From Amycolatopsis sp. WQ 127309 (GTDB lineage: Bacteria > Actinomycetota > Actinomycetes > Mycobacteriales > Pseudonocardiaceae): a stretch of 64,000 nucleotides of DNA. The stretch is taken from the NCBI RefSeq assembly GCF_023023025.1, contig NZ_CP095481.1:5779001-5843000 (forward strand). Direction: 5' to 3'. Position numbers and translations under genes: made by a program. Position 1 is the stretch's first letter; every line of letters starts with the position of its first letter. The notes beneath the pieces were generated by a model that saw only the letters and a list, made by a program, of their open reading frames with translations, had not been told where the DNA came from and searched no databases. Positions 1 to 8,002 of the stretch are shown here, in pieces.

Positions 1-494
1 ACGCGGCGCCAGGTGTTCTCGTCCGCGTTGGCCAGCCCGGAGCGGGCCAGCTGCTTGGTCACCACCGGGAACGCGCCGGGCGGGATCGACAGGTAGAACG
101 CCGTGTTGCCGCCGGTGCCGCGTTCCTTGTCGAGGTCCTTGACCGTCTGCGCGAGCCGGTCGAAGGCGTCGTCGTCGTCGAAGGTGCCCTGCACGAACCG
201 GATGCCCTCGGCGAGCCGGTTCCAGACCGACTCCTTGAACGGCGTGCGCGCGTGCGCCTTGACCGAGTCGTGCACGAGCTCGCCGAAGTCCTGGTGCTCC
301 CAGTCGCGGCGGGCGAACCCGACGAGCGAGAAGCCGGCGGGCAGCAGCCCGCGGTTGGCCAGGTCGTAGATGGCGGGCATCAGCTTCTTGCGGGCCAGGT
401 CGCCGGTGACCCCGAAGATCACCAGGCTGGACGGCCCGGCGATGCGCGGGAGCCGCTTGTCCCGCTCGTCCCGCAGCGGGTTGCTCCAGGTCAT
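1..494 (-). CDS. zwf: Glucose-6-phosphate 1-dehydrogenase, N-terminal part (runs off left edge)
   Basis: First committed step of the oxidative pentose-phosphate pathway: glucose 6-phosphate to 6-phosphoglucono-lactone with NADP reduction, in the cytosol. About 164 N-terminal residues are visible. The Rossmann dinucleotide-binding motif GVTGDLARKKLMPAIYDL sits near residues 28-45. The ATG overlaps the pgi stop by four bases (ATGA), so translation is probably coupled as the last visible gene of tkt-tal-pgi-zwf. In actinobacteria opcA and pgl usually follow, beyond the edge. Only the C-terminal part, including the catalytic His region, is missing because of the window boundary. Confidence 0.94.
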   Translation of the reverse strand, partial: MTWSNPLRDERDKRLPRIAGPSSLVIFGVTGDLARKKLMPAIYDLANRGLLPAGFSLVGFARRDWEHQDFGELVHDSVKAHARTPFKESVWNRLAEGIRFVQGTFDDDDAFDRLAQTVKDLDKERGTGGNTAFYLSIPPGAFPVVTKQLARSGLANADENTWRR

Positions 495-2128
495 GCTTCC
501 CCCTCCTGAACCGCGACCTCCTGCACCGCGCGGACAACGGCCGCGAGGCCCGCGGCGCGGTCGGTCAGGTGCAGGCGCAGCACCGGGCGGCCGTGCTCGG
601 CGAGCACCTGCCCGTCGCCCAGGGCCTGGGCGTGCTGCAGCTGCCCCAGCGTGTACGGCCGGTCCGGCACGTCGAGGTCCCGCTCCACCGCGCCGGTGAG
701 CTGCAGGAAGACGCCGTTCTGATGGCCGCCCTTGTGGTACTGCCCGGTGGAGTGCAGGAACCGGGGACCCCAGCCGAACGTGGTCTGCAGGCCGGTGCGC
801 TGGGCGATCTCGCCGCGCAGCAGCGCCGTCGACGCGTCGTCGAGCCGGTCCAGGTAGGCCTGCACCGCGACGTAGCCGGCGTCCGGCGCGGAAGCGAAGA
901 ACGCGCGGAGCACGTCGACGAGCTTCCCGTCGGTCGAAACGCCTTCGCTGCCGAAGATCTCGACCGGTCCGTCCACAGTGGACGCCGTCTCGCCGCCCTT
1001 GAGCTTCTCCGGGTCGTCCAGCAGCGCGCGCGCCGCCTTCTTCGCGGTCTCGACGTCGGGCTGGTCGAACGGGTTGATCCCGAGCAGCCGCCCGGCGAGC
1101 GCGGTGGCGAACTCCCAGAGCAGCAGCTGCGCGCCGAGCGAGCCGGTGACGCCGATCTTCGCCGCGCCCTTCGGGCTGCCGACGGAGACCGCGGTGGCGT
1201 CGGCCTTCGCGTCGGCGAAGCCGGGTGCCTCCGTGCCTTCGACCGCGACCGGCAGCAGGCCGGTGCCCTCCTTGCCGGTGGACTCGGCGATCAGCTGCTC
1301 GGCCCAGTCCGGGAACCCCTTGATACCGGAACCGGAGTCGGCCAGCACGACCTTCTCGGCGCCCTGCTCGTGCGCGGCGGCCCACGCGGCGGCCAGCTTG
1401 ACCGCCGGGTTGTCCACCGAGTCCGAAGCCAGCTCTTCGGCCGCCGAAGCGGCCTGGTCGAGCAGCCGCGCGACGTCCGCGCCGGCCAGCCCGGCCGGGA
1501 CGAGCCCGAACGCGGTCAGCGCGGAGTAGCGGCCGCCGACGTGCGGGTCGGCGAGGAAGGTCTTGCGGTAACCCTCCTTTTCGGACAGTGCCTGGAACGG
1601 CGAGCCCGGGTCGGTGACGACCACGATCCGCCGCGCGGCGTCGATCCCCGCGTCGGTGAACGCCTTCGCGAAGATCCGCCGGTGGCTGTCGGTCTCGACG
1701 GTGCCGCCCGACTTCGACGACACCACGATCACCGTGCGCTCGAGGTCACCGGCGAGCGCGTCGGCGACCTGGCCCGGGTCGGTCGTGTCGAGCACGGTCA
1801 GCGCGACGTCGTCGGTCCCGGTGATCAGCTCCGGCGCGAGCGACGAGCCGCCCATGCCGGCGAGCACCACGCGGTCGACGCCCTCGGACCGCAGTTCGGT
1901 GCGCAGCGCCTCGATCTCGCCGATCAGCGGCCGGGACGACTTGTGCAGCGTCGTCCACGACAGCCGGATCGACGCTTCGGATTCGGCGTCCGGTCCCCAG
2001 AGCGTGGCGTCCTTCGCGGCCAGCTTCGACGCGGCCTGGTCGGCGACCAGCCGCTCGGCCAGCGGCGCGGCGCGCTCCGCCAGTTCGGCGTCCACGATCT
2101 CGACGCCGGTCTTTTCCCCTGTCGTCAT
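491..2128 (-). CDS. pgi: Glucose-6-phosphate isomerase
   Basis: Interconverts glucose 6-phosphate and fructose 6-phosphate, linking glycolysis to the pentose-phosphate genes around it. 545 residues. Visible PGI features are the sugar-phosphate SIS-type segment LAGMGGSSLAPELI, the GGRYSALTAFG motif, and QYHKGGHQNG near residues 460-470, which should contribute the catalytic His. The ATG chosen (MTTGEKTG) lies 8 bases after the tal stop; longer in-frame starts would run into tal. The gene sits between tal and zwf. In M. tuberculosis, from memory, pgi is elsewhere, so its insertion here is a lineage difference. Function is secure from motifs and context. Confidence 0.95.
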   Translation of the reverse strand: MTTGEKTGVEIVDAELAERAAPLAERLVADQAASKLAAKDATLWGPDAESEASIRLSWTTLHKSSRPLIGEIEALRTELRSEGVDRVVLAGMGGSSLAPELITGTDDVALTVLDTTDPGQVADALAGDLERTVIVVSSKSGGTVETDSHRRIFAKAFTDAGIDAARRIVVVTDPGSPFQALSEKEGYRKTFLADPHVGGRYSALTAFGLVPAGLAGADVARLLDQAASAAEELASDSVDNPAVKLAAAWAAAHEQGAEKVVLADSGSGIKGFPDWAEQLIAESTGKEGTGLLPVAVEGTEAPGFADAKADATAVSVGSPKGAAKIGVTGSLGAQLLLWEFATALAGRLLGINPFDQPDVETAKKAARALLDDPEKLKGGETASTVDGPVEIFGSEGVSTDGKLVDVLRAFFASAPDAGYVAVQAYLDRLDDASTALLRGEIAQRTGLQTTFGWGPRFLHSTGQYHKGGHQNGVFLQLTGAVERDLDVPDRPYTLGQLQHAQALGDGQVLAEHGRPVLRLHLTDRAAGLAAVVRAVQEVAVQEGEA

Positions 2129-2136
2129 GTCGTGCT

Positions 2137-3249
2137 TCAGCCCTTCGCCTTTTCCAGCTGGCCGGTGACGGTGTCGAGCAGTTCGGTCCAGGACTTCTCG
2201 AACTTCTCGACGCCTTCGTTCTCCAGCACCAGGAACACGTCGGTGATGTCGATGCCGACGGCCTCGAGCTGGTCGAAGACCTGCTGCGCGTCCTTGCCGT
2301 GGCCGGACACCCGGTCGCCCTGGAGGTCGGCGTGCTCGGCGACGGCGTCGAGGGTCTTCTCCGGCATCGTGTTGACGCTGTCCTTGACCACCAGGTCGTC
2401 GACGTAGAGAGTCGGGGAGTAGTCCGGGTTCTTGACGCCGGTCGAGGCCCACAGCGGGCGCTGCGCGTGCGCGCCGTCGGCCGCGAGGGCCTTCCAGCGG
2501 TCCGTCGCGAACAGCTCCTCGAACGCGACGTAGGCGAGCCGGGCGTTGGCGACGGCCGCCTTGCCGCGCAGGGCCTTGGCCTCGTCGGTGCCGATCGCGT
2601 CGAGCCGCTTGTCGATCTCGGTGTCCACCCGGGACACGAAGAAGGACGCCACCGAGTGGATGCCGCGCAGGTCGTGGCCGTTGGCCTTCGCCTGCTCCAG
2701 CCCGGCGAAGTAGGCCTCGATGACCTTCTTGTAGCGCTCGACGGAGAAGATCAGCGTGACGTTGACGCTGATGCCCTCGGCGAGCGTGGCGGTGATCGCC
2801 GGCAGGCCCTCTTCGGTGGCCGGGATCTTGATCAGCGCGTTCGGCCGGTCGACGGTCTTCCACAGGTCCTTGGCCTCGGCCACCGTCTTGTCGGTGTCCT
2901 TGGCCAGGCGCGGGTCGACCTCGATCGAGACGCGGCCGTCGACGCCGTTCGTGGCGGCGTAGACGTCGCGGAACAGGTCCGCGGCGTTGCGCACGTCGGT
3001 CGTGGTCAGGTCCCGGATCGTCGCCTCGACGTCGGCGCCCTGGGCGGCGAGCTCCTTCGTCCGCTCGTCGTAGGCGTCACCCTTCGACATCGCGTTGGCG
3101 AAGATCGTCGGGTTGGTCGTCACGCCGACGACGTGCTTGTCGCGGATCAGGTCGGCGAGGTTGCCGGTGTTCAGGCGTTCCCGCGAGAGGTCGTCGAGCC
3201 AGATCGATACGCCGGCTTCGGACAGCTGCGCGAGCTTGTCGTTGCTCAT
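2137..3249 (-). CDS. tal: Transaldolase
   Basis: Transfers a dihydroxyacetone unit between sugar phosphates in the non-oxidative pentose-phosphate pathway. 370 residues, the usual size of the actinobacterial type. The N-terminal [10 protein letters not shown] motif (about 41-50) and the Schiff-base lysine in [12 protein letters not shown] (Lys141) are both present. The start MSNDKLAQL is preceded by an AAGGGGA ribosome-binding site; upstream in-frame ATGs would enter tkt. It lies 10 bases after the tkt stop and 8 before pgi, so it is cotranscribed. Confidence 0.97.
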   Translation of the reverse strand: MSNDKLAQLSEAGVSIWLDDLSRERLNTGNLADLIRDKHVVGVTTNPTIFANAMSKGDAYDERTKELAAQGADVEATIRDLTTTDVRNAADLFRDVYAATNGVDGRVSIEVDPRLAKDTDKTVAEAKDLWKTVDRPNALIKIPATEEGLPAITATLAEGISVNVTLIFSVERYKKVIEAYFAGLEQAKANGHDLRGIHSVASFFVSRVDTEIDKRLDAIGTDEAKALRGKAAVANARLAYVAFEELFATDRWKALAADGAHAQRPLWASTGVKNPDYSPTLYVDDLVVKDSVNTMPEKTLDAVAEHADLQGDRVSGHGKDAQQVFDQLEAVGIDITDVFLVLENEGVEKFEKSWTELLDTVTGQLEKAKG

Positions 3250-3259
3250 TGTGTCCCCT

Positions 3260-5359
3260 TCAGTTCTTGGTGTTGGCGATCGAGCGGCGGGCGGCGTCGA
3301 CGACTGCTTCCGTGGTGAACCCGAACTCACGGAACAGGGTGCCGGCATCGGCGGAGGCGCCGAAGTGCTCGATCGAGACGTTCACGCCGGCGTCACCGGT
3401 GAAGCGGTGCCACGACTGGGCGATGCCCGCCTCGACGGACACGCGGGCCTTCACACCGGCCGGGATGACGGACTCGCGGTAGGCCGCGTCCTGCGCGTCG
3501 AACCACTCGACGCACGGCATCGAGACGACGCGCGCCTTGACGCCGTCGGCCTCGAGGACCTTCTTCGCCTCGACGGCGAGCTGGACCTCGGAGCCGGTGC
3601 CGATCAGCACCACGTCCGGGGTGCCGTCCGAGTCCGCGAGGACGTACCCGCCCTTGGCGACGCCCTCGGCGCTGGTGCCCTCGAGCACCGGCACGTTCTG
3701 GCGGGTGAGCGCCAGGCCGGACGGGTGGTGGATGTCCTCCAGCACGGCCTTCCACGCGTACGCGGTCTCGTTGGCGTCCGCCGGGCGGACGACGTTGAGG
3801 CCCGGGATCGCGCGCAGCGCGGAGAGCTGCTCGATCGGCTGGTGCGTCGGGCCGTCCTCGCCGAGCCCGATCGAGTCGTGCGTCCACACGTAGGTGACCG
3901 GCGCCTTCATCAGCGCGGCCAGCCGGACCGGCGGGCGCATGTAGTCGGAGAAGATGAGGAACGTCGCGCCGTACGGGCGGGTGCCGCCGTGCAGCGCGAT
4001 CCCGTTGAGGATCGAGCCCATGGCGTGCTCGCGGATGCCGAAGTGCAGCGTCCGGCCGTACGGGCTGGTCTTCCACATGTCCGTGGAAGCCTTCTCCGGG
4101 CCGAACGAGTCGGCGCCCTTCATCGTGGTGTTGTTGCTCTCGGCGAGGTCCGCGGACCCGCCCCACAGCTCCGGCAGCGGCTCGGCGAGCGCGTTGAGCA
4201 CCTCACCGGAGGCCTTGCGGGTGGCGACGCCCTTGGCGTCCGGCTCCCACTTCGGCAGGTTGTCGGCGAAGCCCTCGGGCAGCGTGCGGGTGGACATCCG
4301 GTCCGCGATCTTCTTGCGCTCCGGGTTCGCCTCGCCCCACGCCGCGAACTTCTCCTGCCATTCGGCGTGGGCGGCCTTGCCGCGCTCGAGCGCCTGGCGG
4401 GTGTGCTTGATGACGTCGTCCTCGACCTGGAACGACTGCTCCGGGTCGAAGCCGAGGATCTTCTTGACCTCGGCGACCTCTTCGGCGCCCAGCGCGGCGC
4501 CGTGCGCCTTGCCGGTGCCCATCTTCTTCGGCGCGGGGTACCCGATGACGGTCCGCACCGCGATGAACGACGGCTTGCCCGTTTCGGCCTTCGCGTTCTT
4601 GATGGCCTCTTCGAGCGCGACGACGTCTTCGCCGCCCTCGACGAACTGGGTGTGCCAGCCGTAGGCCTCGTACCGCGCGACCGTGTCCTCCGAAAGGGCG
4701 ATGTTCGTGTCGTCCTCGATGGAGATCTTGTTGTCGTCCCAGAAGACGATCAGGTTGCCCAGCTCCTGGCGGCCCGCGATGGACGACGCCTCGGCGGTGA
4801 CGCCCTCTTCGATGTCGCCGTCGGAGGCGATGGAGTAGATGAAGTGGTCGAAGATGCTCTCGCCGGGAGCGGCGTCCGGGTCCAGCAGGCCGCGCTCGCG
4901 GCGGGCGGCCATCGCCATGCCCACGGCGTTCGCCAGGCCCTGCCCGAGCGGGCCGGTGGTGGTCTCGACGCCGTCGGTGTGGCGGTACTCCGGGTGACCC
5001 GGGGTCTTCGAGCCCCACTTGCGCAGCTGCTTGAGGTCCTCGAGCTCGAGGCCGTAGCCGGCGAGGTACAGCTGGATGTAGAGCGTCAGGCTGCTGTGCC
5101 CGGCCGACAGCACGAACCGGTCGCGGCCCGGCCAGTTCTGGTCGTTCGGGTCGTGACGCAGCGTGCGCTGGAACAGCGTGTAGGCCAGCGGCGCCAGGCT
5201 CATCGCGGTACCGGGGTGGCCGCTGCCACAGTTCTCGACCGCGTCCGCGGCGAGTACCCGGACGGTGTCCACGGCGCGGGTGTCGGTGTCGGTCCAGTCG
5301 GCGGGCGTGTTGCGCCGCAGGAGTGGGTTGTTCTCGCTGGTAGGGGCGGTTTCGGACAC
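3260..5359 (-). CDS. tkt: Transketolase
   Basis: Thiamine-diphosphate enzyme moving two-carbon units between ketoses and aldoses; first gene of the tkt-tal-pgi-zwf operon. 699 residues. Motifs: [10 protein letters not shown] near residues 46-55, the TPP/Mg motif SDGDIEEG near 180 continuing to DDNKISI, and the pyrimidine-domain segment [19 protein letters not shown] chose the GTG (VSETAPTSE) because GGAG lies just upstream. An in-frame ATG 21 bases earlier, at 5380, has only a poorly spaced GAGGAA. Divergent from ctaB across about 290 bp. Confidence 0.95.
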   Translation of the reverse strand: MSETAPTSENNPLLRRNTPADWTDTDTRAVDTVRVLAADAVENCGSGHPGTAMSLAPLAYTLFQRTLRHDPNDQNWPGRDRFVLSAGHSSLTLYIQLYLAGYGLELEDLKQLRKWGSKTPGHPEYRHTDGVETTTGPLGQGLANAVGMAMAARRERGLLDPDAAPGESIFDHFIYSIASDGDIEEGVTAEASSIAGRQELGNLIVFWDDNKISIEDDTNIALSEDTVARYEAYGWHTQFVEGGEDVVALEEAIKNAKAETGKPSFIAVRTVIGYPAPKKMGTGKAHGAALGAEEVAEVKKILGFDPEQSFQVEDDVIKHTRQALERGKAAHAEWQEKFAAWGEANPERKKIADRMSTRTLPEGFADNLPKWEPDAKGVATRKASGEVLNALAEPLPELWGGSADLAESNNTTMKGADSFGPEKASTDMWKTSPYGRTLHFGIREHAMGSILNGIALHGGTRPYGATFLIFSDYMRPPVRLAALMKAPVTYVWTHDSIGLGEDGPTHQPIEQLSALRAIPGLNVVRPADANETAYAWKAVLEDIHHPSGLALTRQNVPVLEGTSAEGVAKGGYVLADSDGTPDVVLIGTGSEVQLAVEAKKVLEADGVKARVVSMPCVEWFDAQDAAYRESVIPAGVKARVSVEAGIAQSWHRFTGDAGVNVSIEHFGASADAGTLFREFGFTTEAVVDAARRSIANTKN

Positions 5360-5652
5360 TGAACTCCAACTCCCGGTCATGATGGTTGCGGCTGGTCTTC
5401 CTCGTTCCGGTTACCCGTGCGCGGGGTCATCTATCTCAATCGATCCCGAAGGGACGATATTCCTGCTCGCGACCCTGCGCAGGGGCAATCGCGGCCCGAC
5501 CCGGCCAGCCTAGTGCTTGAGCCCGTCGAGGACCCGCGATCACCCACGGGATTCACCACGTCTAACATCGTTCGAGGGTTCAGACCGGCGGTTTTCAGCG
5601 GCACCACACGCCTCCGGCAACGGGCCCGCCCGAACCTGACGCAGGGAGTGAA
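5360..5652. promoter_or_regulatory. Divergent intergenic region between tkt and ctaB
   Basis: About 290 bp without a supportable gene. It must carry promoters for the tkt operon (leftward) and ctaB (rightward). A TAACAT hexamer near 5563 on the plus strand could be a ctaB -10 box, but no convincing -35 partner is seen. AGGGAG just before 5653 is the ctaB ribosome-binding site. Otherwise nothing recognisable. Confidence 0.5.
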
Positions 5653-6633
5653 ATGTCGTTGGTGAACGCTGCGCACGGACGCAGTGAGGACACCAGCGCC
5701 GTGCACCCGACCGGTGATCGACCGCACGGTGACCGGCGAAGCATCCGCCAGGTCGTCGGCGCCTACGCCGCGCTGGCGAAGCCGCGGGTGATCGAGCTCC
5801 TCCTGGTGACCACGATCCCGGCGATGTTCCTGGCCGGCCGTCAGATCCCCTCGCCGTGGCTGGTACTGGCCACGCTGCTGGGCGGGACGATGGCCGCGGG
5901 CAGCGCGAACGCGCTCAACTGCGTGATCGACGCGGACATCGACAAGGTGATGAACCGCACGAAGCGGCGTCCCCTGGTGAAGGACTCGGTGCCGCGGCGC
6001 GGCGCGCTGATCTTCGGCTTGGTGATGGGCGTCGCCTCGGCCGTGGTGCTCTACTTCACGGTCAACCTGCTGTCGGCTGTGCTGGCCGTGGCCACGATCC
6101 TCTTCTACATCTTCGTCTACACGCTCGGCTTGAAGCGGCGCACGTCGCAGAACGTCGTCTGGGGCGGCGCGGCCGGCTGCATGCCGGTGGTCATCGGCTG
6201 GGCGGCCGTCACCGGCACCGTCCAGTGGCCGGCGTTCGTGATGTTCGGCGTCATCTTCTTCTGGACCCCGCCGCACACCTGGGCGCTGGGCATGAAGTAC
6301 CGCGACGACTACGAGCGCGCGGGCGTCCCGATGCTCCCGGTCGTGGCCACCGCCCAGCACGTCGCCAAGCAGATCGTCATCTACTCGTGGGTGATGGTGG
6401 CCTGGACGCTGCTGCTGCTCCCGGTGACGTCGTGGCTGTACGGCACGTTCGCGATCCTCGCCGGCGGCTGGTTCCTCTTCTACGCGCACAGCCTCCAGGC
6501 CGCGGTCCGCCGCGGCGAGGAGACGAAGCCGATGGCGCTGTTCCACCGTTCGAACACGTATCTGATGATCGTGTTCGTGGCGCTGGCCGTCGACTCGGCC
6601 ATCGGCCTGCCGACGCTCGGCCTCCCTTTCTGA
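5653..6633 (+). CDS. ctaB: Protoheme IX farnesyltransferase (heme O synthase)
   Basis: Adds a farnesyl group to heme b to give heme O, precursor of heme A for the aa3 terminal oxidase; integral membrane UbiA-family prenyltransferase. 326 residues with a charged cytoplasmic N-terminus and about eight or nine membrane spans. The Asp-rich prenyl-diphosphate motif [18 protein letters not shown] lies at 86-103 and the second, [10 protein letters not shown], near 215-225. AGGGAG five bases before the ATG fixes the start. Its partner ctaA is at 16061-17032, and its position opposite tkt matches mycobacterial gene order. Confidence 0.96.
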   Translation: MSLVNAAHGRSEDTSAVHPTGDRPHGDRRSIRQVVGAYAALAKPRVIELLLVTTIPAMFLAGRQIPSPWLVLATLLGGTMAAGSANALNCVIDADIDKVMNRTKRRPLVKDSVPRRGALIFGLVMGVASAVVLYFTVNLLSAVLAVATILFYIFVYTLGLKRRTSQNVVWGGAAGCMPVVIGWAAVTGTVQWPAFVMFGVIFFWTPPHTWALGMKYRDDYERAGVPMLPVVATAQHVAKQIVIYSWVMVAWTLLLLPVTSWLYGTFAILAGGWFLFYAHSLQAAVRRGEETKPMALFHRSNTYLMIVFVALAVDSAIGLPTLGLPF

Positions 6634-6638
6634 TCCTG

Positions 6639-7226
6639 GTGAGGCGCGCAGGCGTCGCGCTGGTCGTGATCGTCCTGTTCGCGGCGTTGCTCTACATCGG
6701 CGGCCGCAAGGTGTCGCTGGACCAGAACACACTGCTGGGCACCGGCTGCGCGATCCCTTCGCACGTCACGGCGGTCTCTTCGGCGCCCGACGCGGCCCCC
6801 GGTGGCGGCGGGATCCGCATCGCCGAGACGTCGTCGTCCGGCACTGTGCTGGAGAACACGAGCACCCAGGTCGCGTACCGCATCCCGGTCGGGCCGGTGG
6901 TGGTGCCGCTGCTCACCCCGGGAGCCCGCATCGGCGTGGCCGAGGTCGGCTCCGTCGGCCAGGTGACCTGGCTGTCGCCGGAGTCGTTGGGCGGCTTCAC
7001 GCCGGTGACGGCCACGGTCGTCCCGGGCGGCGTCCGCTACCACTCGGCGAACTGCCGGGCGCTGACCAGCCGAGGCGCCGCGGTCCTGCACCGCGACGCC
7101 GCCGGTCGGATCGTGGGCGCGGAACGGTTGCCCGCCGATCGGGTGTCGTGTGCGCCGGGGGACCGGGAGCTGCCGGTCACTCTTGGGGCGGGTGTCGAGG
7201 TCTACCCCTACTGTGACCTCGGATGA
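6639..7226 (+). CDS. Unrecognised secreted or membrane-anchored protein (first of a tandem pair)
   Basis: 195 residues, no family recognised. GTG start five bases after the ctaB stop with no clear ribosome-binding site, so translation may be coupled to ctaB. A hydrophobic segment (VALVVIVLFAALLYIGG, about 5-21) looks like a signal anchor or uncleaved signal peptide. The rest is polar with cysteines in CAIPSH, NCRALTSR, SCAPGD and the C-terminal VYPYCDL. The next gene is a paralogue starting inside its stop codon. Compared with it, this copy lacks about 20 residues after the shared VAxRIPV segment, in frame. Probably an extracytoplasmic disulfide-bonded protein; function unknown. Confidence 0.7.
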   Translation: MRRAGVALVVIVLFAALLYIGGRKVSLDQNTLLGTGCAIPSHVTAVSSAPDAAPGGGGIRIAETSSSGTVLENTSTQVAYRIPVGPVVVPLLTPGARIGVAEVGSVGQVTWLSPESLGGFTPVTATVVPGGVRYHSANCRALTSRGAAVLHRDAAGRIVGAERLPADRVSCAPGDRELPVTLGAGVEVYPYCDLG

Positions 7227-7900
7227 GCAGAAACCGTGTGCTGGCCGTGCTCGGCGTTGTCGTTGTCCTCGCCGCCATCGTCGTCTCGGCGGGTGGCAAG
7301 CTGCCCTGGACCGGCAGATCCGCCTCGGACGACAGCTGTGACATCCCCGACCGGGCCCCCGCGAGCACACTGGCGTCCGCGCCGGGCGGGATCAAGGTCG
7401 TCGAGCAGGGGTTCAGCCAGAGCCCGTCCGGTCTGGTCAGTCTCGGGGCCATTCTGGAGAACACCAGCACCGAGGTCGCCCGCCGGATTCCGGTGCGGTT
7501 CCGGTTGTTCGACGCCGCGCACCACGAGCTTCCCGGACTGACGACCGGCGAGCTGAGCGTCGAGGTTCCCCTGCTCCTGCCCGGCCAGCGGATCGGTGCG
7601 GGAACTGGTGCCTACCGGCGGGAAATCCCCGTGGCCGGAGCCGAAACCACCGTGGGCCCGAACGCCTGGGTGCCGCGCGCCGCCGTGGGCAGTCTCGGGC
7701 CGGTCGGCGCCACCTACCTCCGGACTCTGCGCTTCTACCCGGACAACCCGGTCAGCGTGGACGTCCACTACCGCGAGACGTCCACGAACTGCCGGGCCCT
7801 GACCAGCCGCGACACCGCCGTGGTCTTCCGTGATCGCACCGGCCGGAGAACGGGAGACCTGGGTCGTCCCGTACGTCGGCGCTCCCGCCGCCGCCGATGA
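7223..7900 (+). CDS. Unrecognised secreted protein, second of the tandem pair, frameshifted near its 3' end
   Basis: 225 residues as read. ATG overlaps the upstream stop (ATGA). N-terminal signal anchor (VLAVLGVVVVLAAIVVSAGG), then CDIPD, ILENTSTEVARRIPV and NCRALTSR shared with the paralogue upstream. After about residue 208 the reading becomes arginine-rich and stops at 7900. A +1 shift within about 7840-7850 instead gives ERETWVVPYVG and then EVYPYCDLRPE ending at 7946, matching the VYPYCDL tail of the paralogue. Either the gene carries a recent 1-bp indel or the sequence has an error there; the intact product would end at 7946. Function unknown. Confidence 0.65.
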   Translation: MSRNRVLAVLGVVVVLAAIVVSAGGKLPWTGRSASDDSCDIPDRAPASTLASAPGGIKVVEQGFSQSPSGLVSLGAILENTSTEVARRIPVRFRLFDAAHHELPGLTTGELSVEVPLLLPGQRIGAGTGAYRREIPVAGAETTVGPNAWVPRAAVGSLGPVGATYLRTLRFYPDNPVSVDVHYRETSTNCRALTSRDTAVVFRDRTGRRTGDLGRPVRRRSRRRR

Positions 7901-8002
7901 CTCCCGCACCGAGGTCTACCCCTACTGCGACCTCAGGCCGGAATGATCCCGCCGTGGTCGCCGTTAAACTTGGCTGGCCCTTTTCCTTGAGGCGAAAGCA
8001 GG

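Noticed and set aside
2299..5362. Long plus-strand frames over tal and tkt
   Set aside because: Antisense mirrors of clear enzymes.
5360..5380. ATG 5380 as the transketolase start
   Set aside because: Its GAGGAA is about 16 bases away, while GTG 5359 has GGAG close by and gives the usual N-terminus.
7947..8002. Rifamycin-associated inverted repeat before helR
   Set aside because: The 56 bases contain no clear inverted repeat of that kind.
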